DNA of 64,000 nt from the NCBI RefSeq assembly GCF_016745395.1, contig NZ_JAERVJ010000007.1:174204-238203 (forward strand). Reading direction: 5' to 3'. The position numbers were made by a program, and so were the translations under genes. The notes under the pieces are model-generated. The model saw only the letters and a program-made list of their open reading frames with translations, was not told the origin of the DNA and made no database searches. How positions within the stretch are numbered: the stretch's first letter is position 1; the number at the start of each line of letters is the position of its first letter. Below, one piece after another: positions 1 through 8,573 of this stretch. This stretch comes from Methylocystis sp. Sn-Cys. Its GTDB lineage: Bacteria > Pseudomonadota > Alphaproteobacteria > Rhizobiales > Beijerinckiaceae.

Positions 1-453
1 CACCCGGCCCGCTTCCTTCACATCGGTCGCAAAGACCGGGCCGAGGATGATTTCCGCGCCCTCGTTGACGGCCTCCTGGGTCGCGGCTGCGGCGCCGGCC
101 GGCGTGGATTTGTCGTCCTTGACCAGAATGGTCACGTCATTTGACCCGCTGTCGGCATAAGCGAGCTTGGCGGCGTTGCGCAAAGAGGCGCCGACCGACG
201 ACGGGCCATTGGGGCCGGTCAGCGGCACCACGAGGCCGACCTTCACCGCGCCATTGCCGATCATCTCATTGGCGTCGGCGGTCGCGACCTGCCCCGTGGG
301 CGGCGCGCCGGCGCCGAGATTCTTCGCGCCGGGGATGCCCGGCCCCGCGCCCGGGTGGCACGCCGCGAGCGTCAGCGCCGCCGCGCCGGCGAGAAGCCCC
401 GCACGCAAGCGCCTGACAGCGCCGGGAAAACCGACTGAAAAACCCATCTTCAT
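1..453 (-). CDS. Penicillin-binding-protein activator (LppC/Leu-Ile-Val-binding fold) lipoprotein, N-terminal part only
   Basis: The reverse strand reads a lipoprotein signal with lipobox LTLAAC about 30 residues in, a short Gly/Pro/Ala linker, then VKVGLVVPLTGPNG, the first strand of a periplasmic binding-protein fold of the type found in LpoA/LppC-like activators and ABC amino-acid receptors. The gene runs off the left edge, so about 150 residues are seen. The start may be ATG 453 or 447; an in-frame ATG at 513 would give an unlikely long n-region. Divergence from rsmI with yraN beyond is the usual alphaproteobacterial neighbourhood of this lipoprotein and supports the call. The role (activating peptidoglycan synthesis) is inferred from the family. 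Confidence 0.75.
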   Translation of the reverse strand, partial: MKMGFSVGFPGAVRRLRAGLLAGAAALTLAACHPGAGPGIPGAKNLGAGAPPTGQVATADANEMIGNGAVKVGLVVPLTGPNGPSSVGASLRNAAKLAYADSGSNDVTILVKDDKSTPAGAAAATQEAVNEGAEIILGPVFATDVKEAGRV

Positions 454-646
454 AGAGACCCCGAGCCCCCGCGCCTGAGCCGCCAGGGCCGCGCGCGCAT
501 GTTTCCTGTGCATAGGGTCCGTCTCCCGATGCGAATGTCAATAGATGCGGCTTTTGGGCGTTAATTGAGGCCTTGCGGAGACCGCCCGGATCGTTCCATA
601 TTCCGAACATTCGGACGAAAAAACGAACGATTTGGAGATTGCCAGC

Positions 647-1561
647 ATGGCCGCCGACGACGCCCCCTCTCCCGCCGCGGGCTACACGGCGTTCGGCCTG
701 CGCGCCGAGGCCGAAAAAATCGAACCTGGCCTGCATGTTGTCGCCACGCCAATCGGCAATTTGAAGGATATTTCCTTCCGCGCGCTCTCGACGCTCGCCG
801 CCGCCGACGCCGTTGTGGCGGAGGACACGCGCGTCACCAAAAACCTGTTGGCGCATTATGGAATCTCGACGCCGCTCGTCGCCTATCACGAGCACAATGC
901 GGCGGTGATTCGACCGCATCTGTTGGCGCGGCTGGAATCGGGCGCGAAGCTGGCGCTCGTCTCCGACGCCGGCACGCCGCTCGTCTCGGACCCCGGCTTC
1001 AAGCTGGTGCAGGAGGCGCTGGAGAAGGGGCTGCATGTCACTTCCGTCCCCGGCCCTTCCGCCGTCCTGGCCTCGCTCGTCGTCGCCGGCCTGCCGACCG
1101 ACCGCTTCTTCTTCGAGGGCTTCCTGCCGCACAAAAGCGGCCCCCGGCGGGCGCGGCTTGCGGAGCTCGCACAGATTCCCGGTACGCTGGTCTTCTTCGA
1201 AAGCCCCCGCCGCCTCGCCGAGACGCTGGCCGATTGCGCCGCTGTGCTCGGCCCGCGCAGCGCCGCCATCGCCCGCGAGCTGACCAAAATGTATGAATCC
1301 GTGCGGCGCGGGCGGCTGGATGCGCTCTCCGAAGCGCTGGCCAATGAGGAGCCGCCCAGGGGCGAGATCGTGCTGCTGGTGGCGCCGCCAGAGGCGGGCG
1401 CGGCGGAGGTCGCGGCTGCGGATCTCGACGCGAAAATCGAGGCCGCCCTGGGGTCTTATTCGGTCAAGGACGCCGCCAGCGTCGTGTCGGCGGAGACCGG
1501 CCAGCCGCGCCGACAGGTCTATGCGCGGGCGCTGCAATTGGCGGCCGAGCGCGGGAAGTAA
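647..1561 (+). CDS. rsmI: 16S rRNA (cytidine1402-2'-O)-methyltransferase RsmI
   Basis: A 304-residue protein of the tetrapyrrole-methylase (SAM-dependent) fold. It has the RsmI hallmarks: LHVVATPIGNLKDIS near the N-terminus, VAEDTRVTKNLL, the glycine-rich SDAGTPLVSDPG loop, the conserved VPGPSAVLASLVVAGLPTDR segment and FFESPRRLAETL. It 2'-O-methylates C1402 in the ribosomal P site. ATG 647 is preferred over TTG 632 because GGAG at 634-637 lies about 9 nt before it. yraN follows 190 bp downstream, the usual order; the two are separated here by a family A palindromic repeat. Confidence 0.95.
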   Translation: MAADDAPSPAAGYTAFGLRAEAEKIEPGLHVVATPIGNLKDISFRALSTLAAADAVVAEDTRVTKNLLAHYGISTPLVAYHEHNAAVIRPHLLARLESGAKLALVSDAGTPLVSDPGFKLVQEALEKGLHVTSVPGPSAVLASLVVAGLPTDRFFFEGFLPHKSGPRRARLAELAQIPGTLVFFESPRRLAETLADCAAVLGPRSAAIARELTKMYESVRRGRLDALSEALANEEPPRGEIVLLVAPPEAGAAEVAAADLDAKIEAALGSYSVKDAASVVSAETGQPRRQVYARALQLAAERGK

Positions 1562-1569
1562 TGAGCCCT

Positions 1570-1672
1570 GTCATTCCCGACGCTCGCGCAGCGAGCGATG
1601 GGGAATCCAGAGAAAACCAGCGCTATTTTGGCTCTGGATTCCCGATCGGGCCTTTGGCCCGTCGGGAATGAC
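1570..1672. repeat. Family A palindromic repeat pair between rsmI and yraN
   Basis: Two inverted-repeat units face each other: a CATTCCCGACGCTCG/CGAGCGATGGGGAATC half and a GGATTCCCGATCGGGCC/GGCCCGTCGGGAATGAC half. The same unit recurs at many intergenic sites in this window. It can form long hairpins in RNA from either strand. Confidence 0.85.
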
Positions 1673-1748
1673 AAAAGCCCCAAAAGCGGGATTCTGAAGG
1701 GTAAGGTAAGATAGCTCTCTTTTTTGCAGCTCTTTTCATGGCGCAGTG

Positions 1749-2129
1749 ATGAAGCACAGGGACGGGGACGCGCGCCGCTCCGCATTTGCCTATGGCCTGC
1801 GCTCGGAAACCATCGCAGCCCTGTGGCTGCGCGTGCAGCTCTATACGATCCTCGACCGGAATTTCCGCACGCAGGGCGGCGAAATCGACATCGTCGCAAA
1901 GCGCGGAGACACAGTCGTTTTTGTCGAAGTGAAGGCGCGCGGCGATCTGGCGGACGCAGCCATCTCGATCACGCCGCAAAAGCAGCGCCGCATCTCACGC
2001 GCTGTCGACCGTTGGATCGCAGCGAACCCTTGGGCGATGCGCTGCACGCTACGCGGCGACGCGATCTTCATCGCGCCCGGGAAATTGCCGCGGCATTTGG
2101 AGAATGCTTTCGAGCTGCGGGTGGGGTGA
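1749..2129 (+). CDS. YraN family (UPF0102) endonuclease-fold protein
   Basis: About 126 residues, normal for UPF0102. The restriction-endonuclease-like core is visible: GGEIDIVAKRGDTVVFVEVKAR carries the E-x-D...E-V-K metal-binding pattern, and FRTQGGEID is typical of YraN. The cellular role of the family is not established; a DNA-processing nuclease-like function is usually assumed. ATG 1749 is taken as start; GTG 1746 directly precedes it. No strong ribosome-binding site is visible. Adjacency to rsmI is conserved across Proteobacteria. Confidence 0.9.
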   Translation: MKHRDGDARRSAFAYGLRSETIAALWLRVQLYTILDRNFRTQGGEIDIVAKRGDTVVFVEVKARGDLADAAISITPQKQRRISRAVDRWIAANPWAMRCTLRGDAIFIAPGKLPRHLENAFELRVG

Positions 2130-2175
2130 GAGGGCGCAATGAAGCGCGCCAGACTCCTAATAAACTGGCGCCGAC

Positions 2176-2302
2176 GCCCCTCGTGCTTCGAGACGGCTGC
2201 TGCGCAGCCTCCTCAGCATGAGGGGCTTCTGCATTCTACGTCAACCACTTAGGCCTCATCCTGAGGAGCGAGCGAAGCTCGCGTCTCGAAGGATGAGGCC
2301 GC
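2176..2302. repeat. Family F palindromic repeat (two facing halves)
   Basis: Two halves related as inverted copies, one with CCTCGTGCTTCGAGACGG and one ending GTCTCGAAGGATGAGG. It lies in the gap between the convergent yraN and metallophosphatase genes and could act as a bidirectional terminator. It is the only copy of this type noticed in the window. Confidence 0.6.
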
Positions 2303-2350
2303 CTCGGAAGTTTATCAAGAAACGGAGGGCGCGATCGGAGCGCCCCTGAA

Positions 2351-3088
2351 TCACCCCGCCGTATCCATAAACCGCCGCCGCTTTCCCTCCAGCGCCGCCG
2401 CCGTCAGCACGCCGCTCTTGAAGGCGTGGGTGTCGAGGTTGATGCGGGTCACCAGATTTTCCACGCGCGCATGCGGCGTGTGGCCATGCACGATCACCTT
2501 TTCGAACGGCCCCCGGTAATTCAAGAACTCATAGCGAATCCACATGAGATCGCCGGGGTCTTGCCGCTCCAGCGGCACATGCGGCCGCACGCCGGCGTGG
2601 CAGAAGAAATAGCCGCCATATTCTGCAGAATACTGCGTCTCTTCGAGAAAACGCCGATGCGATTGCGGGAAGCGCTCGAGAAAGGCCGCCAGCACCGCCG
2701 GCGCGCCGCCGCGCTTCATCTCGAGGCCCGCGTCGACGCCATAGGAGGCGAGCGTGGTCAGACCGCCAAAGGCGACGAATTGGTCGAGCATCGCTGGGTC
2801 GTCGAGATAGCGCAGCATCTCGTCTTCGTGATTGCCGCGCAGCGTCACGATCGGCGTTGGGAAATCCCGCCGCGCCAGACGGTCGATGACGCCACGCGAG
2901 TCGAGGCCGCGATCGACATAATCGCCGAGAAAAACGCAGACTGCCGCGCTGTAGTCGCCTTTGCGCAAATCGTCGTCTATGGTCTGGGCAAGACGATCCA
3001 GCAGATCGGCGCGGCCATGAATGTCTCCGATTGCATAGATGCGCATGCCGTCCGGCGCCGCGGCGTTCGAGATCGTTGTTTCATCCAT
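2351..3088 (-). CDS. Calcineurin-like metallophosphatase (bacterial PPP-type serine/threonine phosphatase)
   Basis: A 245-residue protein with the complete metallophosphatase signature: GDIHGR near residue 20, GDYVDRG around 54, RGNHED about 30 residues later, and a C-terminal VHGHTPH supplying the last histidine metal ligands. The length and motifs match bacterial PPP phosphatases of the PrpA/ApaH-like group, which hydrolyse phosphoester substrates with two metal ions; the substrate cannot be told. ATG 3088 is preceded by GGAGG at good spacing. It is transcribed divergently from haoA across a 147 bp region. Cytoplasmic; no signal peptide. Confidence 0.92.
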   Translation of the reverse strand: MDETTISNAAAPDGMRIYAIGDIHGRADLLDRLAQTIDDDLRKGDYSAAVCVFLGDYVDRGLDSRGVIDRLARRDFPTPIVTLRGNHEDEMLRYLDDPAMLDQFVAFGGLTTLASYGVDAGLEMKRGGAPAVLAAFLERFPQSHRRFLEETQYSAEYGGYFFCHAGVRPHVPLERQDPGDLMWIRYEFLNYRGPFEKVIVHGHTPHARVENLVTRINLDTHAFKSGVLTAAALEGKRRRFMDTAG

Positions 3089-3235
3089 CGGAACCTCCGA
3101 TCCAATATTTTGGGCGCGCGGGGCGAAGGGCGAAAACCGCCGATGGCGCCATTGGCGCCACGGGCTGTGGTGCTTCCAATCATGGTTCCGCTATCGACAA
3201 TGCCACGATGACGAATCTCCCAGGCCGAGGGGCTA
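3089..3235. promoter_or_regulatory. Divergent promoter region of the phosphatase and haoA genes with tandem palindromes
   Basis: The 147 bp between the divergent starts contains TGGCGCCATTGGCGCCA at about 3143-3159, two abutting copies of the self-complementary TGGCGCCA. This is the only obvious operator-like structure; no known regulator box was recognised. A purine-rich GAGGGG lies just before haoA ATG 3236. Confidence 0.4.
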
Positions 3236-4939
3236 ATGCCGAAATTTAGTGCCATCCTGCGCCGCCGCTTTCTCGTCGGCCTTCTCATGCTTTTCAGCGC
3301 CCTGACCGCTTCGCTTGCGCCCGGGCGCGCCGAGGCGCCGGACGAGACCTACAAGGCGCTTGGCGTTTCCAAGGGCGCCACCCCCAAGGAACTCTATGAG
3401 GCGCTGGAAAAGCGTTATCATGATGAAGCCCAGGGCGCGGGCAAGGGATCGCTGGCCAAATATTGGGAGCCGATTCCGATCTCGAAATATCTAAATCCGC
3501 ATTCCTTCTATAAGCCGCCGCAGACGATCGACGTCGACGCCTCGCGGGCCCAATGCGTCGAATGCCACCAGCAGACCTCCCCCGGCTGGACTCATAGCTG
3601 GCAAAGGAGCGTTCACGGCAATCTGGATCAAATCCGCAATCTGCCGGAGAGCGACTCCCGCGCCTATAAGAAGGCGATGATCAAGGAGGTCGAGGCGAAC
3701 CTTCAGTCGATGGGCAAGCTCAAGGCTGGAGAGACCTTGAAGGAAGTCGGCTGCATCGACTGCCACATGGGCGTCGGCCAGGATCACGGCCAGCATAAGA
3801 CCGAGCTGAAAATGCCCGACGCCGCCGCCTGCGGCCAGTGTCACGTGCAGCAATTCGCCGAGCGCGAATCCGAGCGCGACACTTTCACCTGGCCGCAGGA
3901 CCAGTGGAAGCCGGGCCATCCGTCACACGCGCTCTCCTATAAGGCCAATGTCGAGAACGCCATTTGGGCGGCGATGGAGCAGCGCGAAGTGGCCGAGGGC
4001 TGCACCTTCTGTCACACGCCGCAGACGACGTGTAACTCCTGCCATACGCGCCACGAATTTTCGGCCGTGGAGGCCCGCAAGCCGCAGGCCTGCGCGCAAT
4101 GCCACAATGGCGTCGATCATAATGAGTTCGAAGGCTACATGCTTTCGAAGCATGGCACGGTCTATCAGGCGCGCGGCGATCAGTGGGACTGGAACGCCCG
4201 CCTCGCCGACGCGCTCGACAATGGCCATATGAACGCGCCGACCTGCCAGTTCTGTCATATGGAATATGAGGGCAAGTTCACGCATAATATGGTGCGCAAG
4301 GCGCGCTGGGCCTTCATGCCCATGCCGAAGATCGCCGACAATCTGAACCACCCCTGGTTCACGGCGCGCAAGGAGTCATGGGTCTCGACCTGCTCGAACT
4401 GTCATTCCGACAGTTTCGCGCGCGCCTATCTCGACGGCATGGACAAGGGCGTCGTCTCGGGGCTCGAGATCACCGAAAAGTCGCGCAGCGTGCTGGTGAA
4501 GCTCTATAACGACAAGCTGCTGCCGGGCCAGAAGACCAACCGCCCCGCGCCTCCGGCGCCGGAGAAGGACGACGCCGGCGCCTTCTTCCAGCTCTTCTGG
4601 CAGAAGGGCAATAGTCCTTCGGCGGTGGAATATGAGTTCGCCGAAATGTGGGAGCACCATCAGATCAAGCACTATAGGGCGCTCGCGCATATGAACCCCG
4701 GCGGCTACACCTATTCCGAAGGCTGGTCGCAGCTCGTCAAGAGCGCCGCAAAGATCAACGACGAGGATACGCGGCTGCGCGAAGCGGCGGAGATTCGCAC
4801 GGAGTTGAAGCGCATCGCCGGCGAGAAGCGCGGCGATCTCGAGTTCGACTCGCCGCAGCAGCGCCTCATCGCGGCGGGCCTCGGCGCCATCGCCGTGCTG
4901 CTGGGCGGCGCCTTCCTGCTGAGAAGGAAGCGCCAGTAA
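3236..4939 (+). CDS. haoA: Octaheme hydroxylamine oxidoreductase HaoA, C-terminally membrane-anchored
   Basis: A 567-residue precursor with an N-terminal signal peptide (hydrophobic LVGLLMLFSALTASLA, cleavage near GRAEA) and exactly eight CxxCH haem-binding motifs: CVECH, CIDCH, CGQCH, CTFCH, CNSCH, CAQCH, CQFCH, CSNCH. The segment AHMNPGGYTYSEGW matches the region of Nitrosomonas HAO that holds the tyrosine cross-linked to the P460 haem; here that residue would be Tyr493 (precursor numbering). It therefore has the parts for oxidising hydroxylamine in the periplasm. The protein ends in a hydrophobic helix (about 541-561) followed by RRKRQ, so it is probably anchored to the inner membrane, unlike soluble Nitrosomonas HAO. 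haoB follows; no cytochrome c554 or cM552 gene is adjacent. In methanotrophs the role is detoxification of hydroxylamine made by methane monooxygenase. Confidence 0.96.
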   Translation: MPKFSAILRRRFLVGLLMLFSALTASLAPGRAEAPDETYKALGVSKGATPKELYEALEKRYHDEAQGAGKGSLAKYWEPIPISKYLNPHSFYKPPQTIDVDASRAQCVECHQQTSPGWTHSWQRSVHGNLDQIRNLPESDSRAYKKAMIKEVEANLQSMGKLKAGETLKEVGCIDCHMGVGQDHGQHKTELKMPDAAACGQCHVQQFAERESERDTFTWPQDQWKPGHPSHALSYKANVENAIWAAMEQREVAEGCTFCHTPQTTCNSCHTRHEFSAVEARKPQACAQCHNGVDHNEFEGYMLSKHGTVYQARGDQWDWNARLADALDNGHMNAPTCQFCHMEYEGKFTHNMVRKARWAFMPMPKIADNLNHPWFTARKESWVSTCSNCHSDSFARAYLDGMDKGVVSGLEITEKSRSVLVKLYNDKLLPGQKTNRPAPPAPEKDDAGAFFQLFWQKGNSPSAVEYEFAEMWEHHQIKHYRALAHMNPGGYTYSEGWSQLVKSAAKINDEDTRLREAAEIRTELKRIAGEKRGDLEFDSPQQRLIAAGLGAIAVLLGGAFLLRRKRQ

Positions 4940-4947
4940 GAGCCTCT

Positions 4948-5147
4948 CGTCATTGCGAGGAGCGAAGCGACGAAGCAATCCAGGGCCGTGATCGCTGCTC
5001 TGGATTGCTTCGCTTCGCTCGCAATGACGGGCTGATTGGGGCTTGTCATTCCCGGCGGGCTGCAAGCCCGACCGGGAATCCAGAGCCACAAGAACTTAGT
5101 TTTGGGCTGGATTCCCGATCGCTCGCTTTGCGAGCGTCGGGAATGAC
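4948..5147. repeat. Family B plus family A palindromic repeats between haoA and haoB
   Basis: 4948-5029 is a near-perfect inverted repeat opening CGTCATTGCGAGGAGCG and closing CGCTCGCAATGACG. 5045-5147 is a family A pair with CATTCCCGGCGGGC and GCGTCGGGAATGAC arms. Together they fill nearly the whole 238 bp haoA-haoB gap and would form strong hairpins in a haoAB transcript. Confidence 0.9.
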
Positions 5148-5177
5148 ATCGGATACAAATCGACTGCGCGAGGGTGC

Positions 5178-6125
5178 ATGAAAAACATAATCGGCGCCGG
5201 GCTCATCGCCATCGGCATCGCCCTCCTCGGCTGGGCGGGATATTCCAGCCTGCGCCCCCCGTCCCACTACTCTTTGACGATCGCCGCCGCGCCTGACGAT
5301 GCGGCGAAGGAAGTCGCGAGCCTTGGCCTTGCGCCCGACGCGTTGCAACGTGTCGAGATCTCGATCCCCCAGGAACGGCGCCCCATCGCCGCCGGCCTTG
5401 TCGCGCGCGAGGGCGGGCGGCTGAGCCCGCTCGTCTGGCGCAATGAGGTAACGGAGCCGATCCTGTTTGCGGACGTCTCCGCCGCTGACATTACGAAAGT
5501 GCTGACGGCCATTCGCGATCATGTCGGCGAAGACGCCGTCGTTCTCGCCTGGTGGGATTTGTCGCGCGCCATTCGCCTCGCCGCCAAGCGCAATGCGCCG
5601 CTCGACGACGCGCGCGCAAGCGGTTTGCTGATTCCCGCGGCGTGGCCCGACGCACAGGGAGCCGAGCAGGCGCGCTTGGGCGCGGGAGCGGCCCCGAAAT
5701 CATCGGAAACATTTGACCGTTTCATCGACGCGCTGCTCTCGGACGAAAAGCGCGGCTCCGAGACATTATCCGAAATTGCGGCCGGCAAGCCCGCCTATGT
5801 CGCCGTGCATATTTCGGATGTCTGGAAGGTTGCCGCCGCGCGGCCCGAGCGCCTGTCCATCGCCTATAAGGATTTCCCGTCCTCGGGCGTGTCGCATGGC
5901 GTCATCAAATCCGCCACGCAATGGATGCGTGAGCAGAAGATCGACGGCGGCTTCGCCGTGGAGCCGATCGGCGGCGCGACGCGGCTGCACTATTTCGCGC
6001 GCAAGGGCGACAGCGATGCGTTGATCGCCAAGCTCCTGCCTTTCTCGACGTCGAATCCGGCGCAATTGGAGAGGCTGGAGCTTGTGTATCAGCATAAGGG
6101 CTGGTGGATCTATCGGTTGAAGTGA
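5178..6125 (+). CDS. haoB: Hydroxylamine oxidation protein HaoB
   Basis: A 315-residue protein with an N-terminal hydrophobic signal or anchor (IIGAGLIAIGIALLGWAGY) and no haem motifs. Position directly downstream of haoA, length and overall character (membrane-anchored, ending KGWWIYRLK) match HaoB, the conserved partner encoded next to hao in ammonia oxidisers and methanotrophs. Its biochemical role is unsettled; it is usually treated as an accessory or maturation factor. ATG 5178 has GAGGG a few bases upstream. The gap to haoA is unusually long for this pair and is filled with repeats, so co-transcription may be attenuated. Confidence 0.88.
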   Translation: MKNIIGAGLIAIGIALLGWAGYSSLRPPSHYSLTIAAAPDDAAKEVASLGLAPDALQRVEISIPQERRPIAAGLVAREGGRLSPLVWRNEVTEPILFADVSAADITKVLTAIRDHVGEDAVVLAWWDLSRAIRLAAKRNAPLDDARASGLLIPAAWPDAQGAEQARLGAGAAPKSSETFDRFIDALLSDEKRGSETLSEIAAGKPAYVAVHISDVWKVAAARPERLSIAYKDFPSSGVSHGVIKSATQWMREQKIDGGFAVEPIGGATRLHYFARKGDSDALIAKLLPFSTSNPAQLERLELVYQHKGWWIYRLK

Positions 6126-6139
6126 GACAAAAGCCCCGC

Positions 6140-6355
6140 TTATTGCGGCGTGCGTGCGCGCCGCTCGGACAAGCGCGCCATGGCCGCCTGAGCGGTTTGG
6201 TAGGCCCTCGCCTCCGAGCCTTTATAGAGGCCTTTTTCAATCGGAAGCGCGTTTCCCGCCGCGTAGACTTCCCATTGCCACATGGCGTTATGCCCAGCGC
6301 CCCCTCTGGAGCGCACTCTCACGGTATAGGTCTGGTCCGGCTTTTCATTCGTCAT
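6140..6355 (-). CDS. Conserved-looking small hypothetical protein (71 aa)
   Basis: The reading frame encodes a 71-residue soluble protein with a tryptophan-bearing strand (NAMWQWEVYAAG) and a basic helical C-terminus (AYQTAQAAMARLSERRA). The composition is balanced, unlike the Arg/Ala-rich antisense frames of this genome, which supports a real gene. It converges with haoB, leaving only 14 bp between the two stops. No function recognised. Confidence 0.6.
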   Translation of the reverse strand: MTNEKPDQTYTVRVRSRGGAGHNAMWQWEVYAAGNALPIEKGLYKGSEARAYQTAQAAMARLSERRARTPQ

Positions 6356-6383
6356 GGCTGACTATCGCACGCCGAACCAGCCA

Positions 6384-6617
6384 ATGATACCGTTTCCGTT
6401 TGAACAGCTCGGATTGCCATTCGAGTGCAGAGCCACAAAAGCGCTAGTTTTGCCAGGCGCCCGTCATTGCGAGCGAAGCGAAGCAATCCAGGGCGGCGAT
6501 GCGGCCCTGGATTGCTTCGTCGGCTCCGCCTCCTCGCAATGACGGCGGTGAGTCCCTGTGTATCCAACCGGCGCGAGCGTCGGTGATGGCGCCGAACGGA
6601 TCAAGCGGATCTCGTAT
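6384..6617 (-). mobile_element. Composite repeat element, copy 1 (reverse orientation), ends carry imperfect inverted repeats
   Basis: Opens with ATACCGTTTCCGTTTGAACAG and closes with ATCAAGCGGATCTCGTAT, which are imperfect inverses of each other. The inside holds a family B repeat (6472-6544). The same two ends bound elements at 23599-23857, 31370-31627 and 42842-43006. No transposase is encoded, so it would be a non-autonomous MITE-like element. Confidence 0.6.
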
Positions 6618-6757
6618 GATACCGTTTCCGCTCGAGTAGCTCGCATGGGGCCTTGTCATTCCCGGCGGGCTAAAAGCCCGACCGGGAATCCAGAGCCGCC
6701 AGAGCAATTCCCGATCCCTTGCGCCGCGAATAACAACGCACCAATCGAGCGGATTCC
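6616..6757 (-). mobile_element. Composite repeat element, copy 2 (partly decayed), abutting copy 1
   Basis: Starts ATGATACCGTTTCCGCTCGAG, sharing the TAT/ATGAT junction with copy 1, contains a family A half-unit at 6655-6695, and ends in a degenerate AATCGAGCGGATTCC. It and copy 1 fill almost all of the 440 bp gap between the 71-residue ORF and the MocR gene. Confidence 0.5.
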
Positions 6758-6795
6758 TGAAAGCGGGCGCGTTTCATTCGCAGCGCAGCGCGCCC

Positions 6796-8328
6796 TTAGC
6801 TGCGAAGCGCCGTCGCCAGCCGCGCAATCCCTTCTTCGATCTCTTTCTCGGTGAGCGCGACGAAGCCCAGCATGAGCAGCCGGTCGCCCCCATCGTTACT
6901 ATCGAAGCGCAGCGCCGAGCCCGTCGCCAGCGAGCAGACGCCGACGCCCGCCGCCAGCCCCTTGGCCTCGACTTCCGCCGCGCTGGGGAATCGGTCGGGC
7001 AGCTTCCACACGAGATGCATGCCGGCTTGCTCGCCGTAAACCTCACACTCGCCGAAATGCTTGTGCAAGGACGCCAGCAAGGCGTCGCGGCGCTCGCGAT
7101 ACATCTGGCGAATGCGGCGCAGATGGCGTCCGAATTCGCCGCTGGACATGAAGTCGGCCATCGCCGCCTGCTCGAGCCAGCTTTGGCCGTTGTTCATCAG
7201 CATTTTCATGCGGCGGAAGCTCTCGACCAGCCGGCGCGGCGCGACGACGTAGCCGAGCCGCAGCCCCGGCCCCATACATTTCGAAAAAGTGCCGAGATAA
7301 ATCACGCGCTCGTTGCGGTCCAAGCCTTTCAGCGCGGTCAGCGGCGATCCGACGAAGCGGAAGTCGCTGTCGTAATCATCTTCCATGATATAGGCGTTAT
7401 ATTGCGTCGCCCACGCCAGGAGCTCGATGCGGCGCTGCAGGCTGAGCGTCACGCCGACGGGATATTGATGCGAGGGCGTCACATAGGCGACGGCGCCTTC
7501 GACCTGCGGCAGCATCGTCACGTCGAGCCCATCGCGGTCGATCGGCACGGGATGCAGCTTGGCCCCGAGGCTTTCCAGCACATAGGCCGCGCCTTGATAG
7601 CACGGCGATTCGACGACGGCCGGCGAGCCGGGCGTCACGAGAAGGCGCCCGACGAGGTTGAAGCCGTCCTGGCAGCCGCCGACGATGATGATCTGCTCAG
7701 GATCGCAGACGACGCCGCGCGCCGGCGCGAGGTGTTTGGCGATCGCCTGACGTAATTCGAGAAGCCCGGCCGGATCGCTGTAGGTCGTGAGCTCCGAGCC
7801 CGCCGATTTCAACCGCGCCTTGATGTGGTGGGACCAGGCCTTGAGCGGGAAGCTGCGCGCATCGGGCTTACCCACCCAGAAATCGGCGACGAGACGGCGC
7901 CGATCGGGGTCGGCGAGGCGGTGCGTGCGCATGTCGCGCAGAGGCTCTGTCAAGCCGCCGTCTTTCAGCGGCGCCGGCGCGGCTGGCGCTGTTTCCGGGG
8001 CGCTGGAGGAAAAGAAAGCGGTGTCCGGCAGATCGGGGGCTACGAAGGTGCCGACATAAGGCTTGGTGCGGATATAGCCTTCGGAGACCAGCCGCTCATA
8101 AGCCAGCACCGCCGTGTTGCGTGAAACGCCAAGCTGCGCGCTGAGTTCGCGCGTCGTCGGCAACGGGTCGTTGCCGCGCAATCTGCCGTTCAGAATCATG
8201 GCGCGAATCTGGTCGAAGATCTGCGTCTGCAGAGTCGCCTTGTCGGACTCCTTCAGCATGATCGACAGTTGCACTTGGCCGCTCCGGATCACCGGAGTTA
8301 GACGACCGAGAGAGGCGATGCTCGTCAT
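6796..8328 (-). CDS. MocR/PdxR-subfamily GntR transcriptional regulator with aminotransferase-like domain
   Basis: A 510-residue two-domain regulator. Residues about 25-95 form a GntR winged helix-turn-helix (IFDQIRAMILNGRL, PTTRELSAQLGVSRNTAVLAYERL). The rest is a fold-type I aminotransferase domain with EDDYDSDFRF and GTFSKCMGPGLRLGY, the latter containing the PLP-binding lysine (Lys350). Such proteins sense PLP or an amino compound and often control vitamin B6, amine or taurine genes. The start may instead be the ATG of MLKESDK (about 23 residues in), nearer the HTH. Which gene it controls is unclear; the divergent neighbour is a 66-residue membrane protein. Confidence 0.92.
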   Translation of the reverse strand: MTSIASLGRLTPVIRSGQVQLSIMLKESDKATLQTQIFDQIRAMILNGRLRGNDPLPTTRELSAQLGVSRNTAVLAYERLVSEGYIRTKPYVGTFVAPDLPDTAFFSSSAPETAPAAPAPLKDGGLTEPLRDMRTHRLADPDRRRLVADFWVGKPDARSFPLKAWSHHIKARLKSAGSELTTYSDPAGLLELRQAIAKHLAPARGVVCDPEQIIIVGGCQDGFNLVGRLLVTPGSPAVVESPCYQGAAYVLESLGAKLHPVPIDRDGLDVTMLPQVEGAVAYVTPSHQYPVGVTLSLQRRIELLAWATQYNAYIMEDDYDSDFRFVGSPLTALKGLDRNERVIYLGTFSKCMGPGLRLGYVVAPRRLVESFRRMKMLMNNGQSWLEQAAMADFMSSGEFGRHLRRIRQMYRERRDALLASLHKHFGECEVYGEQAGMHLVWKLPDRFPSAAEVEAKGLAAGVGVCSLATGSALRFDSNDGGDRLLMLGFVALTEKEIEEGIARLATALRS

Positions 8329-8573
8329 TTAGCCGTTCCCGCCCAGGGGTGGCGCCGCGCTGGCGACTTTATTCGAGGATTAAGGCGCTCTTTTGCAACC
8401 TCATAGCTCCACTTCCATGCGCATTCCTGGCGCCACGGCGCCCGCCAGCCTTGTCGGACAGCAGCAACTCGAAAAAGCTTTGCCTGGCGCCATTGATCGC
8501 AGCGCATCTGGCGCTTTTCTCCGGAGAATACTTTAGGAATTCTTGAAATCCAGAGAAAAAAGGGAGGACCGAA

